A model generated the notes under the pieces. It saw only the letters and a program-made list of their open reading frames with translations. It had not been told where the DNA came from and searched no databases. A stretch of 64,000 nt of DNA. Source: Takakia lepidozioides (taxonomy: Eukaryota > Streptophyta > Takakiopsida > Takakiales > Takakiaceae). Within the stretch, counting starts at the first letter, position 1. Every line of letters starts with the position of its first letter. The translations under genes and the position numbers were made by a program. The stretch spans positions 57,268,756 through 57,332,755 of the forward strand of contig CM060731.1 in assembly GCA_030704615.1 (NCBI GenBank), given 5' to 3'. This document shows, piece by piece, positions 1-10,762 of the stretch.

Positions 1-1322
1 AACGCTTCTCCTGATGCATCGCAGTGAACATGAAATACTACATGCCAGTGAGGGTTAATCAGCACAGGTGTAGTTGTTACTGACAGTGTAAGTTCCTCAA
101 ACGCCTGTTGACATTCAGCTGTCCAGGCAAACACTGCATCTTTCTTCAGAAGCTTGCTCAATGGTGCTGCTATTTGTGCATACCTTTTGACAAATCTTCT
201 GTAATAACTGGTTTGCCCAAGGAATCTTCGTAGACTTTTAACATTCACTGGGGGTGGAGAGGCTTTAATGGACTCTGTCTTCCTGGGATCCACAAGGAGT
301 CCCTTCTTACACACAATGTGTCCCAGAAGCACCCCTGAGTTCACACAGAAAGTACACTTCTCTGGATTCAGGCCCAGACCTCTCATCCTGCATCTGGCCA
401 AACATAACTCCAATTTATGCAAGTGCTCACTCTTAGAGCTGTACACACTGAAATCATCCAAGAATACCTGCATGAAATCATCCAGATACTCATGAAAAGA
501 TTCACTTATCACTCTCTGAAAGGTCGCTGGTGCATTACAAAGTCCAAAGGGCATGACTTTGTATGCATAAGCCCCCCAGTCTGTGATGAAAGCTGTTTTC
601 CCTTGGTCTTCTTCTGCCACTTGCACTTGATTATAACCACTGAAGCCATCCATGAATGAGTACATCTCATGGCCTGCCACAGTGTCTAATATTGCTTCTG
701 TGAATGGCAAAGGGAAAGGATCTTTCTTCGTACAAGCATTCAGCTTCTTATAGTTTACACATACTCTTAGTTTGCCATTCTTCTTGGGAACTATAACAAT
801 GGGTGACAACCAAGTTGTATACTCTATTGGGTATATAAACTTAGCCTCAGCCAACTTCTTTATCTCTTCTCCAACCTTCTGTGCGTAGTTGGGATTCATT
901 CTATACCTCGCCTGCTTGATTGGTACTGACCCTGGTTCCAGTTCTATCTTATGCTGACAGACTTCAGGTGGTATCCCTTTTAGATCCTCATAGCTCCAAG
1001 CAAATACATCTCTGTATTTGATGAACAAGCTTTTAGCTTCTTCGAAGAATTCCGGCTCCAAATCAGCTCCTACTTTCACCATCCTCGGTTCCTCTTGAGT
1101 TCCCACATTTACTTCTCTCACCTGCTCATCAGCTGTGATTGTCCAACCAGTCACCACTTCATCCTGTAAGCTCACAGTGGCTGGTTCTTCTAGGATTTCC
1201 ATCTCTCCCTCCTTTTCTTCATAGAAATGTGGTGGGTAACTGCTGGTTTCCTCTTCAATTGGTGTTGCCGACACTACACCACAGCAGATACCTCTTAAAC
1301 AACTTAGGCTTTCCAGCCGCAT
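1..1322 (-). CDS. pol: pol start: reverse transcriptase to start of RNase H, copy A (partial)
   Basis: ATG at 1322 overlaps the end of the protease frame. The frame checks as continuous at both ends to base 1 (about 440 codons). Motifs on the minus strand include IVPKKNGKLRVCVNYKKLN, FSGYNQVQVAEED, YKVMPFGLCNAPATFQR and VFLDDFSVYS (RT catalytic FLDD in place of the common YxDD), then FLGQTSYYRRF. CDASGEA, the start of RNase H, lies at the window edge. RNase H and integrase would be outside the window. Confidence 0.88.
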   Translation of the reverse strand, partial: MRLESLSCLRGICCGVVSATPIEEETSSYPPHFYEEKEGEMEILEEPATVSLQDEVVTGWTITADEQVREVNVGTQEEPRMVKVGADLEPEFFEEAKSLFIKYRDVFAWSYEDLKGIPPEVCQHKIELEPGSVPIKQARYRMNPNYAQKVGEEIKKLAEAKFIYPIEYTTWLSPIVIVPKKNGKLRVCVNYKKLNACTKKDPFPLPFTEAILDTVAGHEMYSFMDGFSGYNQVQVAEEDQGKTAFITDWGAYAYKVMPFGLCNAPATFQRVISESFHEYLDDFMQVFLDDFSVYSSKSEHLHKLELCLARCRMRGLGLNPEKCTFCVNSGVLLGHIVCKKGLLVDPRKTESIKASPPPVNVKSLRRFLGQTSYYRRFVKRYAQIAAPLSKLLKKDAVFAWTAECQQAFEELTLSVTTTPVLINPHWHVVFHVHCDASGEA

Positions 1323-2878
1323 CTCCGCAACCTGCTCCCACTCTGGGTGTGCAGCAAATAGGGTAGCTTCCTGCTCCTCATCCAGTCCTCCCTCCAATCA
1401 TACTCTCTGACCCCTCGAGGTCTTCTCGTAGCAGGTAATCTATTAGATTTCTTAGTGGTAATTTGTATCTCGTGCATCCCATTATGCACAGTTAGTAACT
1501 GAGAATTCCAGTCATGGAATACCCTGGCCTGTTTCAGCCACGGACGTCCCAATAATAAGGAGTAAGCCTCCATGACTTCATCCATTTTTAATACAGTTAC
1601 TGTGATCATAAAGATCATTTTCTGTATCTGTATCTTAACTCCTCTTATTAATCCCAATGGCTGCACACTTCTTTGATCTGCCATTGTTACTGTAAATGGG
1701 GCTGGTTTCATGTTACTTAGACCAAGCTTCTTCCTTAATTGGTCTGTCATGATATTTACTCCAGAACCACCATCTATCAGTACATCAGTTAGTTCTGTGC
1801 TTCCAATTCTCAATTGGATTACTGGCATAGAATCATTAAAGTCCATGACTGGTTCTCGCCCTTCCGGCTTCACATTATAACTGGTCACCTTGCTGTTCAG
1901 GTCTGTGTTTCCTGTCTCTTGGGCAATTCGATTGATTGCCTGATACAGCCTGTGCCTACAATAAGGTGCCACAGCTAATAGCTGTCCAATGGTAATTTCT
2001 GCTTTGGTCTGACATATTACTTCAGCCAAAGTCTCTTCATTACTTTGCATGTCTGCATCTTCTTTTTTCCTTTCTTCCTCACTCCCTTCTTTTTCTCCAT
2101 CCGAATCAGAGGAATCTGCCACAGGAATATCAGTACTCTTTTGCATTTCCCTTATAGTATCTGCCACTTCCTTGTGCAGTTCCTTCTCATCTTTCCAAGT
2201 CTCTTCATCTTCAGGCATATCATTGCCACTTCCAGTCTCATCTTCTTCCTCTTCTACTGGAGGTATTAGTTTGGCTTTACTTCTTGTTACTATCATTGTA
2301 CTTACTTCTGGTACAACACATGGCCTAACCATGTGAGCTGCCACCACTGGCCCCTCATTCACAGGAGCTCTCATCTCATTCTGGTGTCTTATCCAGAATG
2401 AACAGGCTGCCTTGCGATGTCCTGGCTGATTACAATAGTAACATAGCTCTTCACCATTGGGTCCTCGCCCTTGGTCTGTTCTTGGATTATTTCTATAATC
2501 CTGATTCCCGGGCTGGTAATTCCCCCTTGGATTACCCTGATAGTTGCCTCTGGAATTTCCTTGGTAATTCCCTCTTGAATTACCTCTCCCTTCCATGCCA
2601 TTGTTATAACCACCAGACCTACCATAGTGGTCTTGATCATTGTTTCTTCTTGGCTGGGGCTGCACCTGATGCACCCTTACTTGCCTAGGTTCTCTTGCAG
2701 CTGTCCTTCTGTTGTAGTAACAATTCTCAGTAGAATGGTTATCCATTTTACAGATAGTACAGTGTTTCTCCTTCATGTGGCATTCTGTGGTGGTATGGCC
2801 TTCATTCTGGCACTTTGCACACCATACACCCTTCCTCCAATGTGTTGCAGCCTCTGTGGCATACTTCTTCAAGATTTC
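1304..2878 (-). CDS. gag-pro: gag nucleocapsid zinc knuckles and retropepsin-like protease, copy A
   Basis: In the same frame as gag after its stop at 2879. Three CX2CX4HX4C zinc knuckles are visible (CAKCQNEGHTTTEC, CTICKMDNHSTENC, CYYCNQPGHRKAAC). The first two are adjacent; the third follows a RGNY-repeat basic linker. An acidic spacer then leads to an aspartic protease with VLIDGGSGVNIM as active site, where DGG replaces the usual DTG/DSG, and a downstream LLLGRPWL. The frame ends at 1304, overlapping the start of pol at 1322 in another frame, so pol expression would need frameshifting or reinitiation. Confidence 0.85.
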   Translation of the reverse strand, partial: EILKKYATEAATHWRKGVWCAKCQNEGHTTTECHMKEKHCTICKMDNHSTENCYYNRRTAAREPRQVRVHQVQPQPRRNNDQDHYGRSGGYNNGMEGRGNSRGNYQGNSRGNYQGNPRGNYQPGNQDYRNNPRTDQGRGPNGEELCYYCNQPGHRKAACSFWIRHQNEMRAPVNEGPVVAAHMVRPCVVPEVSTMIVTRSKAKLIPPVEEEEDETGSGNDMPEDEETWKDEKELHKEVADTIREMQKSTDIPVADSSDSDGEKEGSEEERKKEDADMQSNEETLAEVICQTKAEITIGQLLAVAPYCRHRLYQAINRIAQETGNTDLNSKVTSYNVKPEGREPVMDFNDSMPVIQLRIGSTELTDVLIDGGSGVNIMTDQLRKKLGLSNMKPAPFTVTMADQRSVQPLGLIRGVKIQIQKMIFMITVTVLKMDEVMEAYSLLLGRPWLKQARVFHDWNSQLLTVHNGMHEIQITTKKSNRLPATRRPRGVREYDWREDWMRSRKLPYLLHTQSGSRLRRCGWKA

Positions 2879-4338
2879 TTACAATTTTTTTTCATAGTTA
2901 TCCCTCTTCAACTTCTCCTTTCTCTTACTCTTTCTTTTTAGTTCTTGCTCTTCTTCTTCATCTGACTCATCCTCAGAGTCCTCATCTTCTTTTTTCTCTC
3001 TCCTGAGCATTCCCAATTGCTCAATTCTGTTCGCAGTTTCAAATGCCTCCTCCACTGTGTTATGGGGTAACATATCCACTTTCTTTTGCAACTCTGGTCT
3101 TAATCCACTCACAAACCAAGTCTTCTGTAAACCGGGCGCTGGTACTGCAGCCAGCTTTTTCATCATCAATTCCATCTTCTCCATATACTCTTCAACAGTT
3201 TCATGCTTCTTCTGCTTCAGCTGTTGTAAACTTCCATACACTTCATCCTCAGTTTTACTTGTCCTGAACCTATTTCGAAATGCTGTATTCAAGCCATTCC
3301 AGGTTAGGAAATGATTATCAGGGAATCTTGCATACCATTCACTTGCTTTCTTGATAAGTGAACAAGGAAACAGTCTCATCTTGGCATCATCGCCATTCTC
3401 ATTGTTCACTATACACATGTGCTCAAATTGGCTAATGTGTACATCGCGATCCCCTTTTCCTGAATATATTGGAAAGGGTGGTTTTGCCTGTGTTGGTTGT
3501 AACGCCATCTGTGGCCCTACCTTCTGCCCACTGACAGGTGCTGGCACCCTTGCTGGTGCTGGTCCTTCTGGACCTGTTGTTTTTGTGGTGGATCTTCCAC
3601 CAAGTGGTGGCCCTTGAGCACTCCTTGCTTCTGGTCCCACGATATTCACAGTATTCCCAGCTTCAGTTGCACTACTTCCCACACTCCCTGTCCCCCAGAG
3701 CCAGATCCAGGCAGCCCGCCTGATCCCCCTGAGCCGACACCTTCGTTGGCCTGTGATCCAAGTGCTCCACTTGATCCAGGTCCAACGGGTTGGGATGTCC
3801 TGGTTGTAGTCTCAACCTCAGCTGTTGGGTCTACTTCTTCATATTCTTCCTCTTCTAATTTCTTCTCTCTGTTTTCATCCTCCAAGTTCTGCCCTTGGGT
3901 TTCTTCTTCACTCATGTAACTCAACTGTAATGGTGTTGGAGAGTCTTAACTCTCCGTTGGCTCTGCCACATCCTCTTCTCCTTCTTCATCTTCTGCTTCA
4001 GAAACTGGAGTTCCTGCTTTTGGTGTTCCATGCCAACTCTTATCAAAGATTTCTGTCAAGTCTTTTATCCAAGGATGTACCTCAGATCTTTCACCTCGTG
4101 ATTGATCTTCTTCCTGTACCAATTCCCTTAATCTTTCTTGCAAAGAAACAGAAGGAGTGGCATCCAACTCTAGTTCTTCCGGTATAGGTGATGCACTCTT
4201 TGATCTTGATGGTGTGAGAGGTCTAGATGATTCCCCTATGTCTATTCCTCTCTCCCAAAGATATGGATAATTAGCTTTCAGATAGCTTTCTCTTTTTGCT
4301 GAATATCTCTGTCGTCTAGCTTCTCTTTCATCACTCAT
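2879..4338 (-). pseudogene. gag: gag of gypsy copy A, broken
   Basis: Starts MSDEREARRQ at 4338. An acidic, Pro/Gly-rich N-terminal region is followed by a Retrotrans_gag-like core (about 3160-3480, with WNGLNTAFRNRF and EEYMEKMELMMKKL) and a charged Lys/Glu linker. Against copy C three lesions are visible: TCA to TAA at 3946-3948, loss of one G in a G run near 3690 (frameshift), and GAA to TAA at 2879-2881. The frame then continues into the zinc-knuckle/protease part below. It would have encoded the particle-forming protein of the element. Confidence 0.85.
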
Positions 4339-4359
4339 GTCCCATGTCTTTCATTTCTT

Positions 4360-5055
4360 TTAATGTGGCAATAACCAAAACTCTCTTCTGTAATATCTCT
4401 CGTATATGCCTGGGTTTCTTTCAAGCTTCAATGCACCCTTGGCTATACTTGAAGTCTCCGTTACCATATAACCATATGGCAAACAAGTCTGAAAAGCTAT
4501 TCTTGGTGTGAGTTTGATCCACAAAATATCCTTTGGAATCCAATTCTTTACCAGTACAAGCTCTTCATGCATATGAGTATAAACATTCACCTTTCTTTCT
4601 TCCCAGCCTTCAAACTCTACTCGTTTAATGGATAGCAATGCTATCACATAAACCAATGTTGGTAACCAACGTGCTCTTCCTCTACAGGCTACCTGATAAA
4701 TCTTTATCACTCCTTTCTCCAGACCCCATTCTGGATCAGCATCATGCACTCGTTTAAGAATATTTTCTTTACAACCGTCTGGCAATTCCAAGAACCTTTG
4801 AAAGAATCGTTTGGACAATCTTTCTTCCTTCGTTCCACAGGGAATTTGATTCACTTCAAATTCTTTAATGGTCCAACCACCATGATCCCACCAGATGCCT
4901 GTCACATCTGGTTGTTCATGTCCCAGGTCCCCAGTATGGTCGCCAAATGTCGCGCGGCTTTTACTCACCCATCCCTTTGCTATCCGAGGCGGAAACTCCA
5001 AGATAGAAGAGTTGGAAATCTCTAAGTACTCAGCCCGCGTAGAACAATCAGTCAT
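4360..5055 (-). CDS. Leader ORF of gypsy family (231 aa), spans LTR end and PBS
   Basis: An open 231-codon frame whose first 36 codons lie in the LTR. It then reads through the PBS and stops 22 bp before the gag start at 4338. No domain is recognised. The protein is rich in Trp, Glu and Arg, with no signal peptide or membrane segment seen. Copy C has the same protein (27633 onward) but with a one-base frameshift near 28140. Conservation of the amino-acid sequence between copies suggests it is or was coding, like the extra ORF before gag in some plant gypsy lineages (family knowledge). Alternatively translation may begin at a Met after the PBS. The function is unknown. Confidence 0.6.
   Translation of the reverse strand: MTDCSTRAEYLEISNSSILEFPPRIAKGWVSKSRATFGDHTGDLGHEQPDVTGIWWDHGGWTIKEFEVNQIPCGTKEERLSKRFFQRFLELPDGCKENILKRVHDADPEWGLEKGVIKIYQVACRGRARWLPTLVYVIALLSIKRVEFEGWEERKVNVYTHMHEELVLVKNWIPKDILWIKLTPRIAFQTCLPYGYMVTETSSIAKGALKLERNPGIYERYYRREFWLLPH
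4926..4947 (-). other. Primer binding site of gypsy copy A
   Basis: Directly after the LTR end, the minus strand reads TTTGGCGACCATACTGGGG. This resembles the TGGCG...GGGGA type of PBS used by many plant Ty3/gypsy elements. The identical site follows the 5' LTR of copy C at 27741. Confidence 0.75.
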
Positions 5056-5970
5056 GACCTACAGCTAGTGTATCATGGGGGTGTTTCCTATTTGTTTCCC
5101 TTTTGGCATTCATGTTAACTACCTTACCATTGATAATTAAGTATCAGTTTGCTTCATCAATCTATCGGTTTCCTTCACTCTTTCATTCAATCCACAGCTT
5201 CACTCAGATCTCTCTACACAGTGTGATTGTATCGCATAAGTATCAGATTATGATTTATCAGGTATCAGGCCGAAGCCATTGTGTCTCTAATCTGCTCTAC
5301 AATATCACTACAGCTTTGCATATAACAAGCATCTACTAATCCTCTTTCCTCCTTCACCGTGCTCTCCATCTTTTGCTTCCGATCTCCGCTCCAGCCTGAC
5401 TAAGAAGTCCTCCTCGAATAATGATCCCCCTCCATTCCCCGTTTTTCCCTTTATCTTCCTATCCGCAGTTCTAACCGTTTCCCTCACTAACCGTCGTCTG
5501 TGAACTAACATGTTCCCTTCGCAGGTGTTGTTTCCCCACAGTCGTTCCCTGTCCTACTCTTCGTTCCCTATGATCGTGACAGCTATGTCAAGCTGTGACT
5601 GGCTGTGTGAAACTGTGACGGGCTGTGACTGGCTGTGTGGCTGTGCCGGGCTGTGTCGGCTGTGTCGGCTGTGTCTGCTGTGACGGGCTGTGACGGGCTG
5701 TGTCGGCTGTGTTGGCTGTGTCGGCTGTGTCGGGCTGTGTTGGCTGTGTTGGCTGTGTCGGCTGTGTCGACTGTGACTGGCTGTGTTGGCTGTGTCGGCT
5801 GTGACTGGCTGTGTTGGCTGTGTCGGCTGTGACTGGCTGTGTGGCTGTGTAACCCCCTTCTACAGTGCGCTGCTGTCACCCCTAAGGCTCCTGTTGGTCT
5901 CAGTCTGTGCAAAAATTAAGGGTACCCTACAGATCCCGTATAAGTGTCTAAGTCCCCTACAATCCTCTAA
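4948..5970 (-). repeat. 5' LTR of gypsy copy A
   Basis: About 1.02 kb, TGTTAGAGG...GCGACA. The ends were placed by comparison with the LTRs of copy C (26680-27740 and 53687-54591) and by the PBS that follows at 4947. It contains a GC-rich minisatellite at roughly 5583-5860. The leader ORF begins 108 bp before its 3' end. Confidence 0.9.
5583..5860. repeat. LTR-internal CACAGCC minisatellite
   Basis: Imperfect 8-10 bp units of the form GGCTGTGTC / GGCTGTGAC (CACAGCC on the other strand) fill about 280 bp of the LTR. The equivalent tract is about 300 bp in the 5' LTR of copy C (26805-27110) and about 170 bp in its 3' LTR (53810-53980), so it varies in length between LTRs. ORFs translated from it are repeat artefacts. 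Confidence 0.9.
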
Positions 5971-5973
5971 CAA

Positions 5974-7126
5974 GTATACACCATTCCAATTAGTTTATGG
6001 TATGGAAGCTTTACTTCCAGTGGAATTCTTGTTACCTACCATGAGAACGGAATGGGGAAAGAGAATGGAATTAGAAGATTCAATTAAGGTCAGGAAACAT
6101 AAATTATACCATGTGGAAGAAGTACGTGCTGATGTAGCTGATAACATGACCAGAATTTAGATGAAGAGGAAGGAACAGTTTGATGAAGGCAAATTAAAGA
6201 CTTTTAAGACGGGGGATTTTGTTCTCTGGTTGCAGAAGAAGGGGAAGATTAAAGCTTCTAAGCTTAAATCACCATGGAAATGACCTTATGTCTTACAGAA
6301 GATGTATGATAACAACACGGCCATGTTACAAACCATTAACAAAGAGGTGCTGGGAAGAGTCAATGCCAATAAGTTGAATGGGTACAGTGGTATCAATGAC
6401 AAACCATTGCAGCACGATTTGCATGTTGAAACGCAAAAGCAGTCACGGGCTGCGCTTGTGATACCAACGGAGTATGAAGCACTTGTCGCTAAGCCGAGCG
6501 TATATGACCAGGGCGGGCAGTACAAGCGTGACACAACCTATCACAGCTCATCACAGTGTCACACAACCTATCACAGCCCATCACAGCGTGACACAGCCTA
6601 TCACAGCCCATCACAGTGTCACACAGCCTATCACAGCCCATCATAGTGCCACACAGCCTATCACAGCTCAACACAACCTACCGGGGTTACACAGTCCATA
6701 GGATCAGTGACAGGTGGACGTGGGTTAACATCCGGAGGGTGGCCGGCGAAAAAGTGGACGGAGGCAGGTTTAGAAATGGACACGTGGATGCCAGGGCAAG
6801 ACACACAGCCGGACATGAATTGCAAGAACGGGTGTCATCAAGAAAGAAGACAAAATTGGCCGTCAAAGTACCTACCCGACACGTTAACCAAAATTTATTG
6901 TGGGCCCATTAATGCATACAGGAAAAGGGTAACAGAACCCTTTGCAAGCACAGAAAAGCGAAATCCTTGTCACATAGGCTATCCTAATGGACAGTCCAGG
7001 GGGGAAAATCCACGGAAGGGAATTAAATTACAAAATCAATCACAGAGCCAACAGCCAATCATAAGCCAGAATTACCTGCAGAGGGTATTTCCAAGAAGCA
7101 AGATCAAGAATTTAGAGGGATTCTGA
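5974..7126 (+). pseudogene. pol: Integrase C-terminal region and tail, copy B
   Basis: Begins at YTPFQLVYGMEALLPVEF, after the integrase catalytic core. It then reads through the GPY-like C-terminal region (LKSPWK, KMYDNNTAML). In-frame stops are present at about 6158 (DNMTRI stop) and 6281 (SPWK stop). A decapeptide-type repeat (YHSPSQ.HTA) covers 6530-6680. Past the repeat the frame is broken. It cannot make a functional integrase. Confidence 0.85.
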
Positions 7127-7199
7127 GCGCAAGAGTCGGCGTAGTTCCAAGTAACGGCGTCTCGACGGGAGAGACAATCAAAGCTATAGCTTTGAAGCT

Positions 7200-9941
7200 A
7201 TGGCGGAAATAATAGACTACACACTCGCATTACTACTTACGCAGTGGCACAAGGATGGACGAACGGACAGTACTTTTTCTCTAAATCGATACCTGCAAGC
7301 CCCACAGGCTTACAAGCACTTACCCATTTCATTCTGCGCCAACCATACTTTTATGCTTTGTGCCCTGCAAGCGTTTCTTCAGTTGTTACAACCAAAACCT
7401 TTCTGTTTGTCTAGAATGAAGAGAGTGAGAGGAATGGAGGATATCAGGGTGAAGAGCACACAATCTTACAGAAGCAAACGATTGCTACACCACAGGCGGT
7501 GCAGCTACTGAAGGAGCTGTGATTGGAGGGATTGCTACGCAAGGATTGGTCCTTGCATCATCGGCAGTTCATGATACAATTTCTTCAGAACTTTGAGCCT
7601 CGGACGGGAGTTACTCAGGTGAGGGGAGTAGATATAGAAATTACTCCCCAGTACCTGCAGCAATTGTTTGATTTGCCATCAGGACATGTGGATGTGGATG
7701 AGCACAGAGCAAGATTGCAGATAGGGAAATTGTTCCAAGAAGGGAGTTTATTTAAAACTCAAGGCTACGCTTGTACCAAAGCCGAGTACCCAGGGCTTAG
7801 GGAAGTTGGCCAAATATTGAACGTTCTGTTTGTCATGAAACAGAACCAACAGTATTTGAGCAGGTCATTCATAGAGGAGATCCTAAAAGCTTTAAGGGGA
7901 GAGGATGTCGTTTGGGCGGAGTTAATGTACAATGGATTGGTGGACGAGATGAAGAGGTTACAGGGCACTGCTGCTAAGTCTCTGATCATTGTGTCCGGTC
8001 CAGTCATTACCCAAATAATTCTTGATTCTTGCATACTTGATACTCGGGAACGTAAGGAGATGGGAGTGTTTGAGGCAGAAACCACTTCAATTGAAGAGCA
8101 AGGCTCTTCACACAGTGAGGGTGGACTGGCAGCGCAACACCAGTCTAAGAGATAGAGGCGGGGTATGACTGTAGTGGCGGATCCACTGGCTTCACGGAAA
8201 CCGCACGATAATGTTTCCCAAGCTCTTGTGCAGGATGGGGCACAGCAGCACAGAGAGCTGCTATTATTGAAAGCAGGGCCTTCAGAGAGGGAAGAGGAAG
8301 TCACTTCGATACCACAGCCACCACATCCAATTGACTCTGTTGTTTTAGAGGTTCCACAGTTAGTATATGATGTGGCATCACCCCCAATTGCTCTGGAAGG
8401 AGAAAGGTTGGACATTCCCACTACAGAGCAGGTTGGGGCCGAAATTGAGAAGGGTGACCTTCTCTATGAAAATTCTGGCTTGGTAAGGGAAACAGTGATT
8501 CCAGAGGTGCAGCGGTTGTCCAGGGGTAACCCTGTTGTGCATGTAATACCCACACCTGTGACGGAGGTACCAGGGGTAGAATATCAAGACACTGCAGCAC
8601 CTGTGGCGGATGAGGTGGTTCAGGAAAAAAATCTGGTGGGGCAATGGCCTGAATGGTTCGTGAGGCATCACATTGTTGAGGATCAGGGAGAACAGCAACA
8701 AGCTCACCATGATAACCCTCAGCAGGCCATGCTTATGAGTTCCATAAGCAGGACACTTATGTGAAATCCCATGTTCCATCTACCCAATTGGCAGCTTTGA
8801 GGGAGGAACTCAGGAAGGAGTTTGAGGCTCGACTTGCCACTGAGTGTGCAAACAAGGTCGATGAGGAGGTCAATCTCAAGTTACATCAAGAGTTAGAGGA
8901 TACAAAAGCTGCTTTGCAGTTGGCCAAGGAACATTTGATTGAAGCAAGCCTCGCGTAGGACCAGTTGCACGAAGCACATAAAAAATATTATATCAAATGC
9001 AGGTGAAGCATGAGGGCAAGTTGCAAGAAGTGAATGCACTACTTACAGAGTTGCAAGCAGTACATGAGAGGATGACCATACAATGTGTTACACTCACAAC
9101 TACTCTTGAGCAAACTGCATTAGAAGTTAACAGACAAGGGGAGAGATGTATGAAGGCAAAGGAAGAGAATGTCGAGCAGGCGAAACTCATTGTTGATATG
9201 AAGAATACAATCTGTTGCAATGAGAATACTTTCAAGCAATACAGACAGGTTGAAACTGACCAAGAGAGGTACATCCTGGAATTGTAACAAACGGTCATGG
9301 TAAATAGAAATGAACTCTCTGTGGCTAACAAGGTTTGGAAGGAAGCCAATAATCTGGCTGCTGCCTATGCGAGTTTGGTTGAACCTCATGCGAAGCGCAT
9401 GGAGGCTTTACAGCAGTTAGATGTGTACAGGCTCACAGAGGAGCAGACTCTCAGGGGTGCCACACGCAACTTGGTGGATAACCACCTTATGCAGGTCTGC
9501 TTAGCACAAGGGCCAGTGGAAGGCAAAGCACCACGGAAGCTCACCCAGGGCGAGATGAATGAGCTCAGACTGCAGGTGCAGAACATTGCCACAACTACTA
9601 TAGACAATGTCTATAGTAGGATAGTGGAGCTACAGGAGGATGTAGAAGGCCTACAGACTCAGGTGGATGACCTAAGTTCAAATATTGACAAGAGAGTCTT
9701 TGTACCTGAGGAGCAGCTGATGGCTACTTATTTACAGGCCAGAACTCTAATTTTTCAGTCTTCTTTGCAAGGGGTGCAGGAGATGCCAGTGGTAGAAGGG
9801 CCAGTGCTACCAATACCACAACAAGTGACTATGCAGGTAGCTGACCCTGTTGTTACTACAGCCACACCATAGCCTGAGGTATGGGGGGATGCTGCTTTTA
9901 ACCCACCTAAGACTCCTGCTGCACGAGAGTACAGTCGGGGA
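7200..9941 (+). pseudogene. 3' coiled-coil ORF of gypsy family, copy B, broken
   Basis: Homologous to copy C 49890-52640. Segments in shifting frames include LQNFEPRTGV..YLQQLFDLPSG (7570-7680), VGQILNVLFVMKQNQQYLSRSF (about 7800-7870), GQWPEWFVRHH (about 8640), and long Glu/Gln/Leu-rich coiled coils at 8790-9290 and 9297-9770. Stops occur at about 8153, 8761, 8956 and 9285. There is no transmembrane segment to suggest a classical envelope protein. The function is unknown. Confidence 0.75.
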
Positions 9942-10010
9942 GGTTAGCTATTTCATGAGCATGAGCGGCATGAGCGGAGTAGTAAGACAACGGTTTTCAT
10001 GAGCAGAAGT
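9942..10010 (+). repeat. Terminal inverted repeat and subterminal CATGAGC repeats, element 1
   Basis: Starts GGTTAGCTATTTCATGAGC and continues with CATGAGCGG units, with TTTCATGAGCAG repeated about 60 bp in. The preceding bases match gypsy copy B up to this point and then stop matching copy C, which defines the junction. Confidence 0.75.
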
Positions 10011-10299
10011 ACAAATTTCGAAAATAAAAAACAATAAAAAACATTAATTTAATGCAATGTGTCAGGAAAAACAAATATATTATTCGGCCCCTCGAAGGGA
10101 AAATTGTAGTTTTGACAGTTGTGCTCATGATATTTCGTCTTCCGCTCATGCCAATTCCCAGCGACATGTGCAAATATGGCGCCGAATTTCACGGTAATAG
10201 GGTCCGTAATCTGAAAAAACGGCGACGTACTTCGCGGTAATAGGTCTCTCTGGCGAAAAATGGTGCCGAATTCCGCGGCTATAGGTCCCCTCATGACAA

Positions 10300-10606
10300 G
10301 TAATTCGGCGCCATTTTTCCAGTGCATGTTCGGACTTAGCCAGTTTTCGGCGCAAAATAGGGAAATTCGGCGCCATTTTTCCAGACACTGTACCAGTGCA
10401 TGTTGGGACTTAGCCAGTTTTCGGCCCAAAAAAGAGAAATTCGGCGCCATTTTTCCAGACACGGTACCAGTGCATGTTGGGACTTAGCCAGTTTTCGGCC
10501 CAAAAAAGAGAAATTCGGCGCCATTTCCCAGACACAGGTACCAGTGCATGTTGGGACTTAGCCAGTTTTCGGCCCCAAAAAGAGAAATTCGGCGCCATTT
10601 TTCCAG
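10300..10606. repeat. 74-bp tandem repeat with GGCGCC half-palindromes, element 1
   Basis: About four units run from GTGCATGTTGGGACTTAGCC through AATTCGGCGCCATTTTTCC. Unit starts lie at about 10322, 10396, 10470 and 10543. GGCGCC centres are at about 10371, 10445, 10519 and 10593, each 74 bp apart. The second palindrome arm is degraded to CCATTTTTCC. Confidence 0.88.
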
Positions 10607-10762
10607 AAATGGCCCCACAACTGCTTCTGTTGGATCTCAGTTTGAATGGAATATTGCCTCATTCCAGGAGTTTTGGGGTGCATTTCATTACACTGCAAAA
10701 AAAATGTCTGATACAGCAAAATTCAATTGAAAATATCCATATGGAGGATTCCCTTTGCCCCA

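Larger units (their letters stand above)
1..5970 (-). mobile_element. Ty3/gypsy LTR retrotransposon, copy A (5' part, cut by window edge)
   Basis: On the minus strand the order is LTR (5970-4948), primer binding site, leader ORF, gag, zinc knuckles, protease and the start of pol, which runs off the window at base 1. The LTR begins TGTTAGAGG and ends GCGACA, as in the complete copy C at 26680-54591. At 5970/5971 the LTR abuts integrase-coding sequence of copy B in the opposite orientation, so copy A inserted into an older copy of its own family. gag carries two nonsense changes and a one-base frameshift relative to copy C, so the copy is decayed even though its leader ORF and visible pol are open. 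Confidence 0.93.
5971..9941 (+). mobile_element. Ty3/gypsy copy B, internal fragment
   Basis: Plus-strand fragment aligned throughout with copy C 48705-52640: integrase C-terminal part, proline/histidine repeat tail and the 3' coiled-coil ORF. Its left end is cut by insertion of copy A at 5970/5971. Its right end is cut at 9941 by a terminus of DNA transposon element 1. It contains several stops and frameshifts and looks the oldest of the three gypsy copies. Confidence 0.9.

Noticed and set aside
5583-5912. ORFs rich in AVSAVSAV or HSRHSQHS
   Set aside because: Translations of the LTR minisatellite.
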